Shown: positions 51,666-64,000 of the stretch, one piece after another
Layout: each line of letters opens with the position of its first letter
Numbering within the stretch: position 1 is the first letter of the stretch
Assembly: GCF_022965805.1 (NCBI RefSeq)
Contig: NC_133114.1
Coordinates: 1,820,761 to 1,884,760 of the forward strand
Length of the DNA stretch: 64,000 nt
Direction of reading: 5' to 3'
From: Primulina eburnea
Taxonomy: Eukaryota; Streptophyta; Magnoliopsida; Lamiales; Gesneriaceae
Position numbers and translations under genes: made by a program
The notes under the pieces: generated by a model
Seen by the model: the letters and a program-made list of their open reading frames with translations, nothing else
The model's database searches: none
What the model was told of the DNA's origin: nothing

Positions 51666-53932
51666 ATGTAAGTTTTATGTTTGTTCTCACGCTGTCAACT
51701 GTTTCACCTTTGATTTGTTAAAGAAATTGTTTTATATATATATATATACCTTGTTTATCGACCCATATAATTAAATGCTGTCCTGCCACAGTTGATATTG
51801 GAGATTTTAGTTTAAAAAAAAATTTCCCTTTCTGGAAGCATATAAACCTCATGTGATTCTTAAAAACTGGGCTGTAAGGTAAGTTTCCCTTGTTACTTAG
51901 TGTGTGTTTTTAATATTTCTTGATGCCATTGGGTGTGGGTGTGAAACCAGAGGCCAAGTTTCTAGTGATAAAGCCAAGTTTGTGTAATTTGTGGTTGGGC
52001 ATATTATTAGGACATTTACTCAGGTCCACTGATCTGCTCATTCCGTAGTCAGCTCATAAAGATACCCCTCTGGTTTGGCAATAAGTAACACCCTTTTATC
52101 ATTAGTTGGTGATGGATCTTGATTCTCGACTAATATACATTCTTGGATCATCCTTTGGATTTTGGTTTGGCTTCGATCCCACTTGCCCCATGACTTTATT
52201 GTTTTCTAGAAGTTATGTACTTTACGATTTTCTTTCTTTCTCACCAAGGCAGCACACATGCTTGACAACCGTAATTTTTCCTTAGGTTAGAATTGTTTTT
52301 GTACATTAGCAAGCAGACGCTTAGTATTTGTGTATTTATCTGAATTAGAGAAGCAACACCCCTTTTCTCAACTTTTTCATGTATTTCTTTTATTTAGGTC
52401 AGACGAAGAGCCTGTAGATCCAAAGAAGGAATTTGAAGACCGATGTAAGGCGCCATGTACACGGCCACTGAAGGAATATCAGGTGATTTTAGTTGAAATT
52501 TCAACTAATTTAACTCAACATTTCTTTGTTCTTGAGTTTTTACCATGCCTCAGGTTTGATATTGAATGATGTCTCGTTCTTTATACTTTGTTGTCATATT
52601 ACAGCAGTTTATTTCATTTTTTTGTCCTCATCTCTTAGGTTATTCCTTTATTTTCTTGTTTTAGACTTCAGCATATTTGATTGCAGCATTTCCCACAATA
52701 ATGTAGTTTTACTATTCTGTCATCTCTGAGTGCTTAAAGGCCTTGTTGTGTTTTAGACATGCTCAGACATCACTATCATCATAATCTTCATATCATCTAT
52801 GCGTTGATAATCTTATGAACAAAAGCCAATAGTTTTGCAAATGGATTAAGCATCCTTGCTACTGTTTTATCCTGGAGAATTATGAGGATCTTTTTGAAAA
52901 GTAATCTGAAGTTTGTGTTGGTCATGCGCTTGCAAGGGTGTGTATGCTTGGTAAACAAAAATTAGATCATAAACGCCATACATGGGACTTGTACTTTATT
53001 CCGTATTGTGTATGCAGTTATTCTTAAATTTGATATCTAAGTTTTTTTTCTGAGATAGAGTATTTGAAGTTCACTCTGTTGTCAAATGTTATATTTCAGT
53101 GCTTACTTTTTTCTTGCCACTAAATATATTGGCATTGCAACGTTCACAAGGATCAAGTTTTACTATGATCAATGATATTTAAATTATGCATTTGTTTTTT
53201 TTATTGTGAAATGATGTATATGGGAATTGAGTTCCAGCAGATCAGCTTTGGAGAACTCTTAAGGAATCACTAATAAGTGGAACCATTGAACAAAATTAGT
53301 AATTTTGAATTCAGAATAACGAAAATACAAAATCATGCATTGATTTTATCAGCAACTTTTGTCATTGAAAAATATATTCTCTGTTTGTTTGGGATCTCAG
53401 GTGCTTCTGAACTCAACTTAAAATAATTTGATTCAATACATTTGAAAACTGCATCAAAATTTCTCCTTTTGAGAATTTCAAGTAAATTACCATTTTCACG
53501 TAAACATCTCAAACAACCAGTGGACGGATGATTTTATCATATGGTTCGTCATTCACTCTCAGTATAACCACGTTGGAGTGTGACTATTTTTTATGAAAGG
53601 CAGTACTTTAATTCTCTCTCCAATATTTTCCTTCACAATTAGTGGTCTTCTGATTTCCTTAATTATGCTACAAGCCTCCCAAAATTCTGGTGTCACTGAT
53701 GATGCTAATCGCCTGAATATTTGGCAGGCGTGTGCTAAAAGAATTCAAGGGGACGAATCCGGGCACAAGCACTGCACTGGGCAATATTTTGATTATTGGC
53801 GCTGTGTCGACAAATGCGTAAGCCTCTTCCCCCAATTTTTCAGAGCACGACTTACTGCTGCATTTTTGTTAATTTCCTGCCGAAAATTTTCTGGCACAGG
53901 TCGCTACTAAGCTATTTGCTCATCTTAAATGA
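51666..53932 (+). CDS. QCR6: cytochrome b-c1 complex subunit 6 (hinge protein), QCR6
   Basis: Coding exons 52398-52482, 53728-53817 and 53900-53932 join with GT-AG introns and correct phases. With AT at 51666-51667 completing a split ATG, they give 69 residues, the usual plant length. The protein reads SDEEPVDPKKEFEDRCKAPC, then ACAKRIQGDESGHKHC, then QYFDYWRCVDKC, ending VATKLFAHLK. The paired cysteines are the disulphide-forming positions of the acidic hinge subunit, which bridges cytochrome c1 and cytochrome c in mitochondrial complex III. It acts on the intermembrane-space side of the inner membrane. Upstream, 51400-51497 looks like a 5' UTR exon (CCACAG|GTAAGC), with a second UTR exon at 51631-51667 (TTTTGCAG|G to AACTAT|GTAAGT). 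A poly(A) signal ATAAATAAAA lies near 54058. The start assignment is the least certain part. Confidence 0.9.
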
Positions 53933-54285
53933 TGGAATATCCAAGCTGATCGATGCACCAAAACCAAGCACTTCAGTTTTTTAGTTTCTTGCAAGTAACC
54001 CATGATTCTCTGTTTGCAACTCAACAGCATGGAATTTTGATAGATGGAGACTTGCTTGATAAATAAAATACAAAGACGTTGTATTAAATCTGTTATGTCG
54101 CTTTTGCGATCACGATATCTTCCATTATATGTGCACAATTTGGGTGCAGTCTTTTTGTGTTTCTTTACTGTCTGAAGTTTGTGTGTTTCTTTTGATCAAT
54201 TTCTGGTAGTTATTCAATTTAATTAATTACCCAAAAAAATTTACGCTCAGTGATCATATTGATGGATTATAAATTTATAATGCAA

Positions 54286-54460
54286 AAATTTGTGTGAGAC
54301 GGTCTCACGGGTCGTATTTTGTGAGACGGATTTCTTATTTGGGTCATCTATGAAAAGTATTATTTTTTATGTTAAGAGTATAATTTTTTATTTTAAATAT
54401 CGATAGGTTGACCCGTCTCACAGATAAAAATTCGTGAGATCGTTTCACAATAGATTTACT
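54286..54460 (+). mobile_element. small MITE-like repeat (GTGAGACGGTCTCAC)
   Basis: It begins near TTTGTGTGAGACGGTCTCAC, contains TTATTTGGGTCATCTATGAA, and ends with CCGTCTCACAGAT then GTGAGATCGTTTCAC. The start is itself a palindrome. It matches 24465-24625 in reverse complement. It lies about 350 bases beyond the QCR6 stop. No coding capacity. Confidence 0.55.
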
Positions 54461-54734
54461 CAATTTATAATTGGGTCTTTGATGAAATAGATAAATTACA
54501 TATACTTAATTTTGGTCATGGCAGTCTTGTCTATTATCAAATGCATTTTCTAATTTAAAATTTTAAAATGCATATCTTCTGATAATTATTGAGTAAATTT
54601 GTTTTAATTCTTACACCTTGGGTAATTTGTAGAAAAATACATCTGTCCAAGATTTATTTAAGATTCAGTACCCAACAGTTTTTTTTTGTATTTTAGTACC
54701 TGACAAAAGATCAACTTAGTTTTTAGTACATATT

Positions 54735-57700
54735 TCATGCATTTTTACATTTTTACCCTTTTAATTAATAAAAAAGTATATAAATACTTATTTTTGTTGG
54801 ACATCTTCTATTTCCACTCATCAATCCCGATGCATTTGGATGACATGTATATTTAATTTAAATATTTTTTATTAAAAAAAACAAATTCACAACTAATTCA
54901 ATTTTTTGAAATACTTAGTTTTACTTGTGAAATACTTAATTTCAATTTTAAAATACTTGATTCAGTAAATGAAATACTTAGAATGTTTATTAAAAACTGG
55001 ATATTCGAACATGCATTTAAAAAAAACAAATTCGCAACTAATTGAATTTTTTGAAATACTTAGTTTTACTTGTAAAATACTTAATTTCAATTTTAAAATA
55101 CTTGATTTAGTAAATGAAATACTCAGAATGTGTATTAAAAACCTGGATATTCGAGTATGCATTTAAAAAAAAAAACTTTTCGCAACTAATTGAATTTTTG
55201 AAATACTTAGTTTTACTTATGAAATACTTAATTTAAATTTTAAAATACTTGATTTAGAAAATGAAATACTCAGAATGTGTATTAAAAAGCAGGATATTCG
55301 AATATGCATTTTAAAAAAAAAACAGATTCGTAACTAACTGAATTTTTTGAAATACTTAGTTTTACTTGTGAAATACTTAATTTTAATTTTAAAACTACTT
55401 GATTTAGAAAATGAAATACTCAGAATGTGTATTAAAAACTGGATATTCGAATATGCATTTAAAAAAAAAACAAATTTGCAACTAATTGAATTTTTGAAAT
55501 ACTTAGTTTTACTTGTTAAATACTTTATTTTAATTTTAAAATACTTTTTTTAGTAAATGAAATACTGAGAATGTGTATTAAAAAGCTGGATATTCGAATA
55601 TGCATTTAAAAAAAAACAAATTCACAACTAATTGAATTTTTTGAAATACTTAGTTTTACTTATGAAATATTTAATTTAAATTTTAAAGTACTTGATTTAG
55701 TAAATGAAATACTCAGAATGTGTATTAAAAATCTGGATATTCGAATATGAATTTAAAAAAAATCGCAACTAATTGAATTTTTTGAAATACTTCGTTTTAC
55801 TTATGAAATACTTAATTTTAATTTTAAAATACTTGATTTAGTAAATGAAATACTTAGAATGTGTATTAAAAACCTTCGAGTATGCATTAAAAAAAACAAA
55901 TTCGCAACTAATTGAATTTTTTGAAATACTTAGTTTTACTTATAAAATATTTAATTTAAATTTTAAAATATTTGATTTAGTAAATGAAATACTCAGAATG
56001 TGTATTAAAAAGCTGGATATTCGAATATGCATTTAAAAAAAATCGCAACTAATTGAATTTTTTGAAATACTTAGTTTTACTTATGAAATACTTAATTTTA
56101 ATTTTAAAATACTTGATTTAGTAAATGAAATACTCAGAATGTGTATTAAAAAATGGATATTCGAATATGCATTCAAAAAAAACAAATTCGCAACTAATTG
56201 AAATTTTTGAAATACTTAGTTTTACTTGTGAAATAATTAATTTCAATTTTAAAATACTTGATTTTGTAAATGAAATACTCAGAATGTGTATTAAAAAACT
56301 GGATATTCGAATATGCTTTTTACAAAAAATCGCAACTAATTGAATTTTTTTGAAATACTTAATTTTACTTATGAAATACTTAATTTTAATTTTAAAATAT
56401 TTGATTTAGTAAATGAAATACTCAGAATGTGTATTTAAAAACTGGATATTCGAATATACAACGCAAGTTCACCAAATGCTTGCATTTTCACCAAATGCTT
56501 GCATTTTCATCCAAGATCCATTTGGATGATATGTTTATTTCATTTAATTATTTTTTTATTGTTAAAAAAACAAATTCGCAACTAAGCATTGAACTTTTTC
56601 AAGTACCTAGTTTTACTTGCGAAATACCTAATTTCAATTTTAAAATACTTGATTTGGTAAATGAGATACTCAGAATGAGTATTAAAATACTGAAAATTCG
56701 AATATGCAACGTAAGTTCACCAAATGCTCGCATTCTATCCAAGATGCATTTGGATGACATGTTCATTTTATTTATATATTTTCTTTATTTTTTTTAAAAA
56801 AAAAATTCGCAACTAAGCATTGAACTTTTTCAAGTACTTAGTTTTACTTGCGAAATAATTAATTTCAGTTTTAAAATACTTGATTTGTTAAATGAGATAC
56901 TCATAATGAGTATTAAAATACTGGATATTCGAATATGCAGCGTAAGTTCACCAAGTGCTCACGTTTCCATCCAAAATGTATTTGGATGACATGTTCAAGG
57001 ACTTTTCAACAGCCACAAAGCTTTGAAAAAGAAAAAAGGCTTAGAGCGAAGATTTGAAGATTTCCGGACAATGTTCTTAGGAACAAGTAACTTAATCCGT
57101 GGATTTAAAATTTAAAGATAAATATGAAGTCGGATATACGTCGATAGTCATAGTTCAGTAGGTCGAAAGCTAGTGGATTTAATAAAACGACATGCAATTC
57201 ATCCTTGATAAATAATTAAAGAGATTTAATTACTTCACTGAGTTGAATTAGTTTGGCATAGCTTGAGAGGGCGTGTTCAATTGGATATGAAATATCGTCG
57301 AAAGCATAGATCATTGTCGAACGAATTAAGTAGATTAGCGAGGGGTAAATGAAATACTTAGAATGTTGTATTAAATACTGGATATTCGAATATGTAACGT
57401 AAGTTCACCAAATGCTCGCATTTCCTTCCAAGATGTATTTGGATGACATGTTCATTTCATTTTAAAATACTTGATTTAGTAAATGAAATACTCAGAATGT
57501 GTATTAAAAAACTGGATATTCGAATATTCATTTAAAAAAAAAAACAAATTCGCAACTAATTGAATTTTTTGAAATACTTAGTTTTACTTGTGAAATACTT
57601 AATTTTAATTTTAAAATACTTGATTTAGTAAATGAAATACTCAGAATGTGTATTAAAAACTGGATATTCGAATATGCATTTAAAAAAAAAACAAATTCGC

Positions 57701-60700
57701 AACTAATTGATTTTTTTGAAATACTTAGTTTTACTTGTAAAATAATTAATTTCAATTTTAAAATACTTGAGTTTGTAAATGAAATACTCAGAATGTGTAT
57801 TAAAAAACTATATATTCGAATATACATTTAAAAAAAATCTCAACTAATTGAATTTTTTGAAATACTTACTTTTACTTGTGAAATACTTAATTTTAATTTT
57901 AAAATACTTGATTTAGTAAATGAAATACTCATAATGTGTATTAAAAACTAGATATTCGAATATGCATTTTAAAAAAAACAAATTCGCAACTAATTGAATT
58001 TTTTAAAATACTTAGTTTTACTTGTGAAATAATTAATTTCAATTTTAAAATATTTGATTTTGTAAATGAAATACTCAGAATGTGTATTAAAAAACTGGAT
58101 ATTCGAATATGCATTAAAAAAAATCGCAACTAATTGAATTTTTTGAAATACTTAGTTTTACTTATGAAATACTTAATTTTAATTTTAAAATACTTGATTT
58201 AGTAAATGAAACACTCAGAATTTGTATAAAAAAACTGGATATTCGAATATACAACGCAAGTTCACCAAATGCTCGCATTTCCATCCAAGATCCATTTGGA
58301 TGACATGTTCATTTCATTTAATTATTTTTTTATTGTTTAAAAAACAAATTAGCAACTAAACATTGAACTTTTTCAAGTACTTAGTTGTACTTGCGAAATA
58401 CCTAATTTCAATTTTAAAATATTTGATTTGGTAAATGAGATACTCAGAATGAGTATTAAAATACTGGAAATTCGAATATGCAACGTAGGTTCATCAAATG
58501 CTCGTATTCTATCCAAGATGCATTCGGATGACATGTTCATTTTATTTAGATATTTTCTTTATTTTTTTTAAAAAAAAATTCGCAACTAAGCATTGAACAT
58601 TTTGAAGTTATGCTCGATCACTATGAATTTTACAATGAAAGTTTTGCTCGATCACTAAACATGGAATATTTTGAAGTACTTACTTTTACTTGCGAAATAC
58701 CTAATTTTAATTTAAAAATACTTGATTTGGTAAATGAGATACTCATAATATGTGATAGAATACTGGATATTAGAATATGCAACGTAAATTCAGTCATGAT
58801 TGGTTTTTCCAACTAAGATTCATTAGAATACTTATTCATGTCATTTAAAGAAATGAAACAGTTCATTACTGATCGTGGAGTAAGAGTAAGTTGTTTGTTG
58901 ATCAAAATAAACACTTACTTTTAACAAAAATATAGTAGCATACTTGTCCCGGAGTAAAAGTAAGTTCTTAATTTGTATACCGAAATAAATTGTTATTTTT
59001 ATTTCATGAGAAATGATGAGCAATGTATTTGTTAAAATTTCATTTGCATTGAAATTGCATCATAATGCATATTCGAATATCCAGTATTTTATAATCTATT
59101 TTAAGTATCTCATTTATGAAATCAAGTAATTTGAAACTAAAATTAGTACTTATCCAGTATTTTAATACACATTCTGAATATCTCATTTACCAAATCAAGT
59201 ATATTAAAATGAAATGAACATGTCATTTAAATGCATCTTGGAAGGAAATGCGAGCATTTGGTGAACTTACGTTACATATTCGAATATCCAGTATTTTAAT
59301 ACAACATTCTAAGTATTTCATTTACTAAATCAAATATTTTAAAATTAAAATTAAGTATTTCATAAGTAAAACTAAGTTTTTCAAAAAATTCAATTAGTTG
59401 CGATTTTTTTTTAAATGCATATTCGAATATCCAGTTTTTTAATACACAATCTGAGTATTTCATTTACAAAATCAAGTATTTTAAAATTTAAATTAATTAT
59501 TTCACAAGTAAAACTAAGTATTTCAAAAAATTCAATTAGTTGCGAATTTGTTTTTTTAAAATGCATATTCGAATATCCTGTTTTTAATACACATTCTGAG
59601 TATTTCATTTACTAAATCAAGTATTTTAAAATTAAAATTAAGTATTTCACAAGTAAAACTAAGTATTTCAAAAAATTCAATTAGTTGCGAATTTTTTTTT
59701 AAAATGCATATTCAAATATCCAGTTTTTTAATACATATTCTGAGTATTTCTTTTACTAAATCAAGTATTTTAAAATTACAATTAAGTATTTCACAAGTAA
59801 AACTAAGTATTTCAAAAAATTCAATTAGTTGCGAATTTGTTTTTTTTTAAATGTATATTCGAATATCCAGCTTTTTAATACACATTCTGAGTATTTCATT
59901 TACTAAATCAAGTATTTTAAAATTAATATTAAGTATTTCACAAGTAAAACTAAGTATTTCAAAAATTCAATTAGTTGCGAAGTTGTTTTTTTTTAAATGC
60001 ATATTCGAATATCCAGTTTTTAATACACATTCTGAGTATTTCATTTTCTAAATCAAGTAGTTTTAAAATTAAAATTAAGTATTTTACAAGTAAAACTAAG
60101 TATTTCAAAAAATTCAGTTAGTTACGAATTTGTTTTTTTTTTAATGCATATTCGAATTTCCAGCTTTTTAATACACATTCTGAGTATTTCATTTACTAAA
60201 TCAAGTATTTTAAAATTTAAATTAAGTATTTCATAAGTAAAACTAAGTATTTCAAAAAATTCAATTAGTTGCGAAAAGTTTTTTTTTTTAATGCATACTT
60301 GAATATCCAGGTTTTTAATACACATTCTGAGTATTTCATTTACTAAATCAAGTATTTTAAAATTGAAATTAAGTATTTTACAAGTAAAACTAAGTATTTC
60401 AAAAAATTCAATTAGTTGCGAATTTGTTTTTTTTTAAATGCATGTTCGAATATCCAGTTTTTAATAAATATTCTGAGTATTTCATTTACTGAATCAAGTA
60501 TTTTAAAATCTAAATTAAGTATTTCACAAGTAAAACTAAGTATTTCAAAAAATTCAATTAGTTGTGAATTTGTTTTTTTTAAATAAAAAATATTTAAATT
60601 AAATATACATGTTATCCAAATGCATCGGGATTGATGAGTGGAAAGAGAAGATGTCCAACAAAATTAAGTATTTATATACTTTTTTATTAATTAAAAGGGT

Positions 60701-60722
60701 AAAAATGTAAAAATACATGAAA
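54735..60722. mobile_element. giant fold-back element with tandem-repeat arms
   Basis: The outer flanks 54735-54880 and 60590-60722 are inverted copies (both include CATCAATCCCGATGCATTTGG or its complement, and TTTTACCCTTTTAATTAAT). Inside, a left arm of about 20 direct units of ~140-150 bp (to about 58800) faces a right arm of about 11 units in the opposite orientation (about 59060-60590), with a ~260-base unique spacer. Each unit contains four 21-bp subunits, such as GAAATACTTAGTTTTACTTG, then CTGGATATTCGAATATGC and a poly-A stretch before AATTCGCAACTAATTGAA. There is no transposase; open frames of 60-120 codons on both strands are repeat artefacts. The element is cut at the right by a Helitron at A|T, so its true right end lies beyond the window. 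It resembles Foldback-type or long-TIR MULE elements. Confidence 0.7.
57000..57340 (+). repeat. unique insert within the left arm
   Basis: This block interrupts the tandem units. Its middle (GTCGATAGTCATAG then AGGTCGAAAGCTAGTGGATTT) resembles part of the dispersed repeat at 30940-31450. It could be an inserted fragment or cargo picked up by the fold-back element. No coding sequence. Confidence 0.45.
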
Positions 60723-61366
60723 TCTATATCTATATATATATATAAAAGCAGAGTTTTTGCCAAAAATAGTAATTTCCCGCCAAAATATCATTTCTAAAAA
60801 AAGAAAGATTTATCATCAATATTGACATACGTGCACTGCAATAAATGGCCGCTTCAATTATTGTCTGCATTGATTATATCAATTCATTTAATTCAATTTC
60901 GAATTTAATTAATTTTATATTAATTCAAATATAATTTATGTATTATATGTTTTTTTTTTGTTTTTTTAATTCAAATAGAAGCTAAACTCTATTGAAAACA
61001 TAAACTACATTAATTTTTTTGCATTGATTATATCAATCAATTTAATTAAAAATTGTACATTTGCATTGATTATATTAATCAATTTAATTAAAAAATGTAC
61101 AAACAAATTTAAAATACAAATGGTTAAAACGTTCAGTATCACTCATTAATTAAATCATTTAAAAATACATTTTTCTATTTTAATAATTTTCTGCCCAAAT
61201 TATTTACTAAAAAAGAAATGCAAAATTTAATTAGTTTATCTAATTTTTCTAAAAATAAAAATGGTTAAGTGTTAAAAATTATCACTACAACAAGGTTTTC
61301 CAATCGACATTAAATTACTATTTAATAATCATTTTTTTTTTATCTCAAATGCATATTATTTAGAAA
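60723..61366 (+). mobile_element. Helitron 5' portion, interrupted
   Basis: The head TCTATATCTATATATATATA then AAAGCAGAGTTTTTGCC is inserted between A and T inside the fold-back element's right flank. It follows the copy at 22385 for about 640 bases, then another Helitron head begins at 61367. Its 3' part must lie beyond the window. Confidence 0.75.
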
Positions 61367-63356
61367 TCTATATCTATATATATATATATATATATAAAAG
61401 CAGAGTTTTTGCCAAAAATAGTAATTTCCCGCCAAAATGTCCTTTCTATAAAAGGAAAGATTTATCATCAATATTGAAATATGTGTACTGCAATAAATGA
61501 TCACTTCAATTATTGTTTGCATTGATTATATCAATTCATTTAATTCAATTTTGAATTTAATTAATTTTTGTATTAATTCAAATGTAATTTATGTATTAAA
61601 TATTTTTTTACTCAAATTAAAACTAAACTATATTGAAAAATTAAACTGTATTAAAAAATTTTGCATTAGTTATATCAATCAATTTAAGTAAAAACTATAT
61701 AAATAAATTTAAAATAAAAATGAATGCAATGTTCAGTATCAGTCATGAAGTAAATCATCCAAAAATAAATTTTGCTATTTTAAGTAATTTATTTCTCAAA
61801 ATACTTACTAAAAAAGAAATACTATATTTAATTAGTTTATTTAAATTTTCTAAAACAAAAATTGGTTGAGTGTTAAAAATTATCATTACAACAAAGTATT
61901 CCAATGGACATTAATGTACTATTTAATAATCATAAATTTTTTTATCTCAAATACATATTATTTCGAAATTACCTTAATTTTAAAGAATTATTGCATTGTA
62001 GTTTTCTTCCAAAATCATATGTATATCGTATATCTTGATTTGTCTTCTTAAAAATTAAAATAAGATAGCACAAGAAAATTAAAAGAGATAGATTCAAAAG
62101 AATTTCAAATAGACATTAAATTACTTTTGATATTATCCTCAATAATCAGAAATGTTTGACACTCAATGCATGCAATTCGGGATTTCCATAATTTTAAAGA
62201 GTTAATTTATGTTTTAATTCTGTCAAAAGCATCCAATGTATACTTTTTGTCCTTTGAGATGTTTTATTTGAATTTTAAATTATAAATAATGCAATATTGC
62301 ATATTATATTAGAAATCAATTTTATTAAAATTTTTCTTATTAAATTTATTTATTCCAAAATTGAATTCTGAAATGGCTCTTCTTTTCAGCAGCATATATG
62401 AGTTGAATCTTTTTAAGATGTAATGTTCGTTTAAATTTAGATTTGTTCGTTATTATGAAATACCTATATATGGAAACAACGAGACATTAAGTTTGAAATA
62501 TATGTTTCATGATCAAGAAATAAAAAATATTATTCTTCTATTTATACAAAATTTTAATTATTATTTGTTACTAATGTGATAATTTTTTTTTATATTACAA
62601 AGTTCACGGATACATGATAGCATAATGTCCCGTAATGGAAATGATTGGACCAATTCTAAAGAAAGCAAACATCTTATTAGAAGACACCTTTTAAAATTTG
62701 TTGACATTATTTTGGAATACACATAGTAAATGTTAATAAAATAACTTTTATGATTTATACATAATCTACTTATGATCAAATGTTTCATTTTTCTTTCGAA
62801 ATAATAGGCTGTTGTGTATATTACGAAGAGATTTTGTAAATTAAATCACAACCTATTTGGATAAAGATATTGATGAAAAAATTATTGTTATCATTCAAAT
62901 GTGTCAAACACGTGTCATGTCACAAAATTGTTTGTGAATGTGGATTTACACGAAATTACTGAATTTTTAAAAAAAGTATATTTTATTAATTTTAATGAAT
63001 GTGATTTAAAAATATTTGCTTATCACATGTTAAAAAATAATAATATATAACTTCTCGAAAAGTAAATAATTAAATATGTATTAAGGTTGATGACCGACAT
63101 CAATAAACTAAACACGATAAACATCATGTTATTGCCTTAGGCTGACACGATCTAAAAATTTGATATATGATAGTGATTATTATCCAAAAAAATTAATCGA
63201 CATGCGTGGTATGTAAGAAACTTTTTAAAATTAGTGACAAAATAGTTTTTTTTTAATTTTTTATAATTGTATTACTTTTTTTAAAATTTAAATATCTATT
63301 CATTTTTCATTAATTTTTAATAATATCATCCCGTGCATCGCACGGATTAAATACTA
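61367..63356 (+). mobile_element. non-autonomous Helitron, about 2.0 kb
   Basis: It starts TCTATATCTATATATATA then AAAAGCAGAG. It ends with the hairpin CCGTGC-ATC-GCACGG (63331-63345) and ATACTA at 63356, where the next Helitron head follows at once and replaces the final G of CTAG. It is collinear with 22385-24307. No Rep/helicase coding sequence. Confidence 0.78.
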
Positions 63357-64000
63357 TCTATATCTATATCTATATATATATAAAAGCAGAGTTTTTGCCA
63401 AAAATAGTAATTTCCCGCCAAAATGTCATTTCTAAAAAAGGAAAATATTGACATATGTGTACTGCAATAAATTATCACTTCAACCAATGCTTCATTGATT
63501 GTATCAATTCACTTAATTCAATTTTGAATTTAATTAATTTTTATAGTAATTCAAATGTATTTTATTTATTATATGTTTTTTATTTTTTTTACTCAAATTA
63601 AAATTAAACTTTATTGAAAACGTAAATTATATTAAAAATTTTGTATTGATTATATCAATCAGTTTAATTAAAAACTGTATAAATAAATTTAAAATACAAA
63701 TGATTGCAATGTTCGATATCACTAATGAGGTAAATTTATTCAAAAAATACATTTTGCTATTTTAATTAATTTCCTACCCAAATTACTTACTAAAAAAGAA
63801 ATACAATATTTAATTAGTTTATTTAATTTTTCTAAAATAAAATTGGTCGAGTGTTAAAAGTTATCACTACAATAAAGCTTTTCAATAGACATTAAGTTAT
63901 CGTTTAATAATCATAAATTTTTTTATCTCAAATACATATTATTTCGAAATTACCTTCATTGGAAAGAATTAATACATTGTAATTTTCTTCCAAAACCATA
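63357..64000 (+). mobile_element. Helitron 5' portion, runs off the window
   Basis: A further head, TCTATATCTATATCTATATA then AAAAGCAGAGTTTTTGCC, begins exactly at the 3' end of the previous Helitron and continues to the window edge. It matches the family copies at 22385 and 61367. The 3' hairpin is not in view. Confidence 0.75.

Noticed and set aside
54969..60325. Dozens of 60-122-codon open frames on both strands in the tandem array
   Set aside because: They are all phases of the same 21-bp/145-bp repeats, appear in mirror image on the opposite arm, and have no start-site context or family resemblance.
54735..60722. CRISPR-like regular repeats
   Set aside because: The repeats are about 145 bp with no unique spacers, occur in inverted arms, and lie in a plant nuclear genome.

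Overview
The window is nuclear DNA of a flowering plant, almost certainly a eudicot. Two complete host genes with plant gene structures are visible: a BREVIS RADIX-like gene and the gene for the hinge subunit (QCR6) of respiratory complex III. A third small intron-containing gene, of unknown function, encodes a protein starting MGAC. Most of the rest is mobile DNA, and the low-GC intergenic stretches are consistent with this. The order Lamiales is only a guess.

Layout. 1-2030: intergenic, with a decayed gypsy gag remnant. 2031-10459: a complete but mutated Ty3/gypsy chromovirus on the plus strand, with paired LTRs and a CAAAA target-site duplication (TSD), plus an extra coiled-coil ORF in front of gag. 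12710-16772: BRX-like gene on the minus strand, five exons, with a hAT-type MITE in intron 1. 19.7-20.3 kb and 26.5-28.1 kb: CACTA-like DNA full of GCGACGGT hairpin units. 20.9-24.3 kb: a run of non-autonomous Helitrons. 25.4-26.3 kb: a Cassandra-type TRIM whose LTRs carry 5S rRNA sequence. 28.7-29.3 kb: the small MGAC gene. 29.7-30.9 kb: a solo LTR of the first gypsy family. 33.5-41.1 kb: a second 5S-related TRIM split by a minus-strand gypsy element (TSD CAGCA). 41.68-49.89 kb: a plant pararetrovirus (Caulimoviridae) genome, minus strand, with all main ORFs open, lying between the arms of a ~116-bp terminal-inverted-repeat element. 50.2-50.9 kb: a hAT MITE. 51.4-54.1 kb: QCR6. 54.7-60.7 kb: a very large inverted repeat whose arms are ~145-bp tandem repeats, themselves built of 21-bp subunits. 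60.7 kb to the end: nested Helitrons of the same family as those at 21-24 kb.

How it fits together. The host genes look unrelated to each other. The main story is layered insertion: gypsy into TRIM, Helitron into Helitron, Helitron into the inverted-repeat element, MITE into a BRX intron, and a viral genome centred in a TIR element. Five separate tRNA-iMet primer-binding sites occur, including that of the virus. The items most worth following up are the virus inside a TIR element and the hierarchical fold-back repeat. All statements rest on reading the sequence; no database search or alignment program was run.
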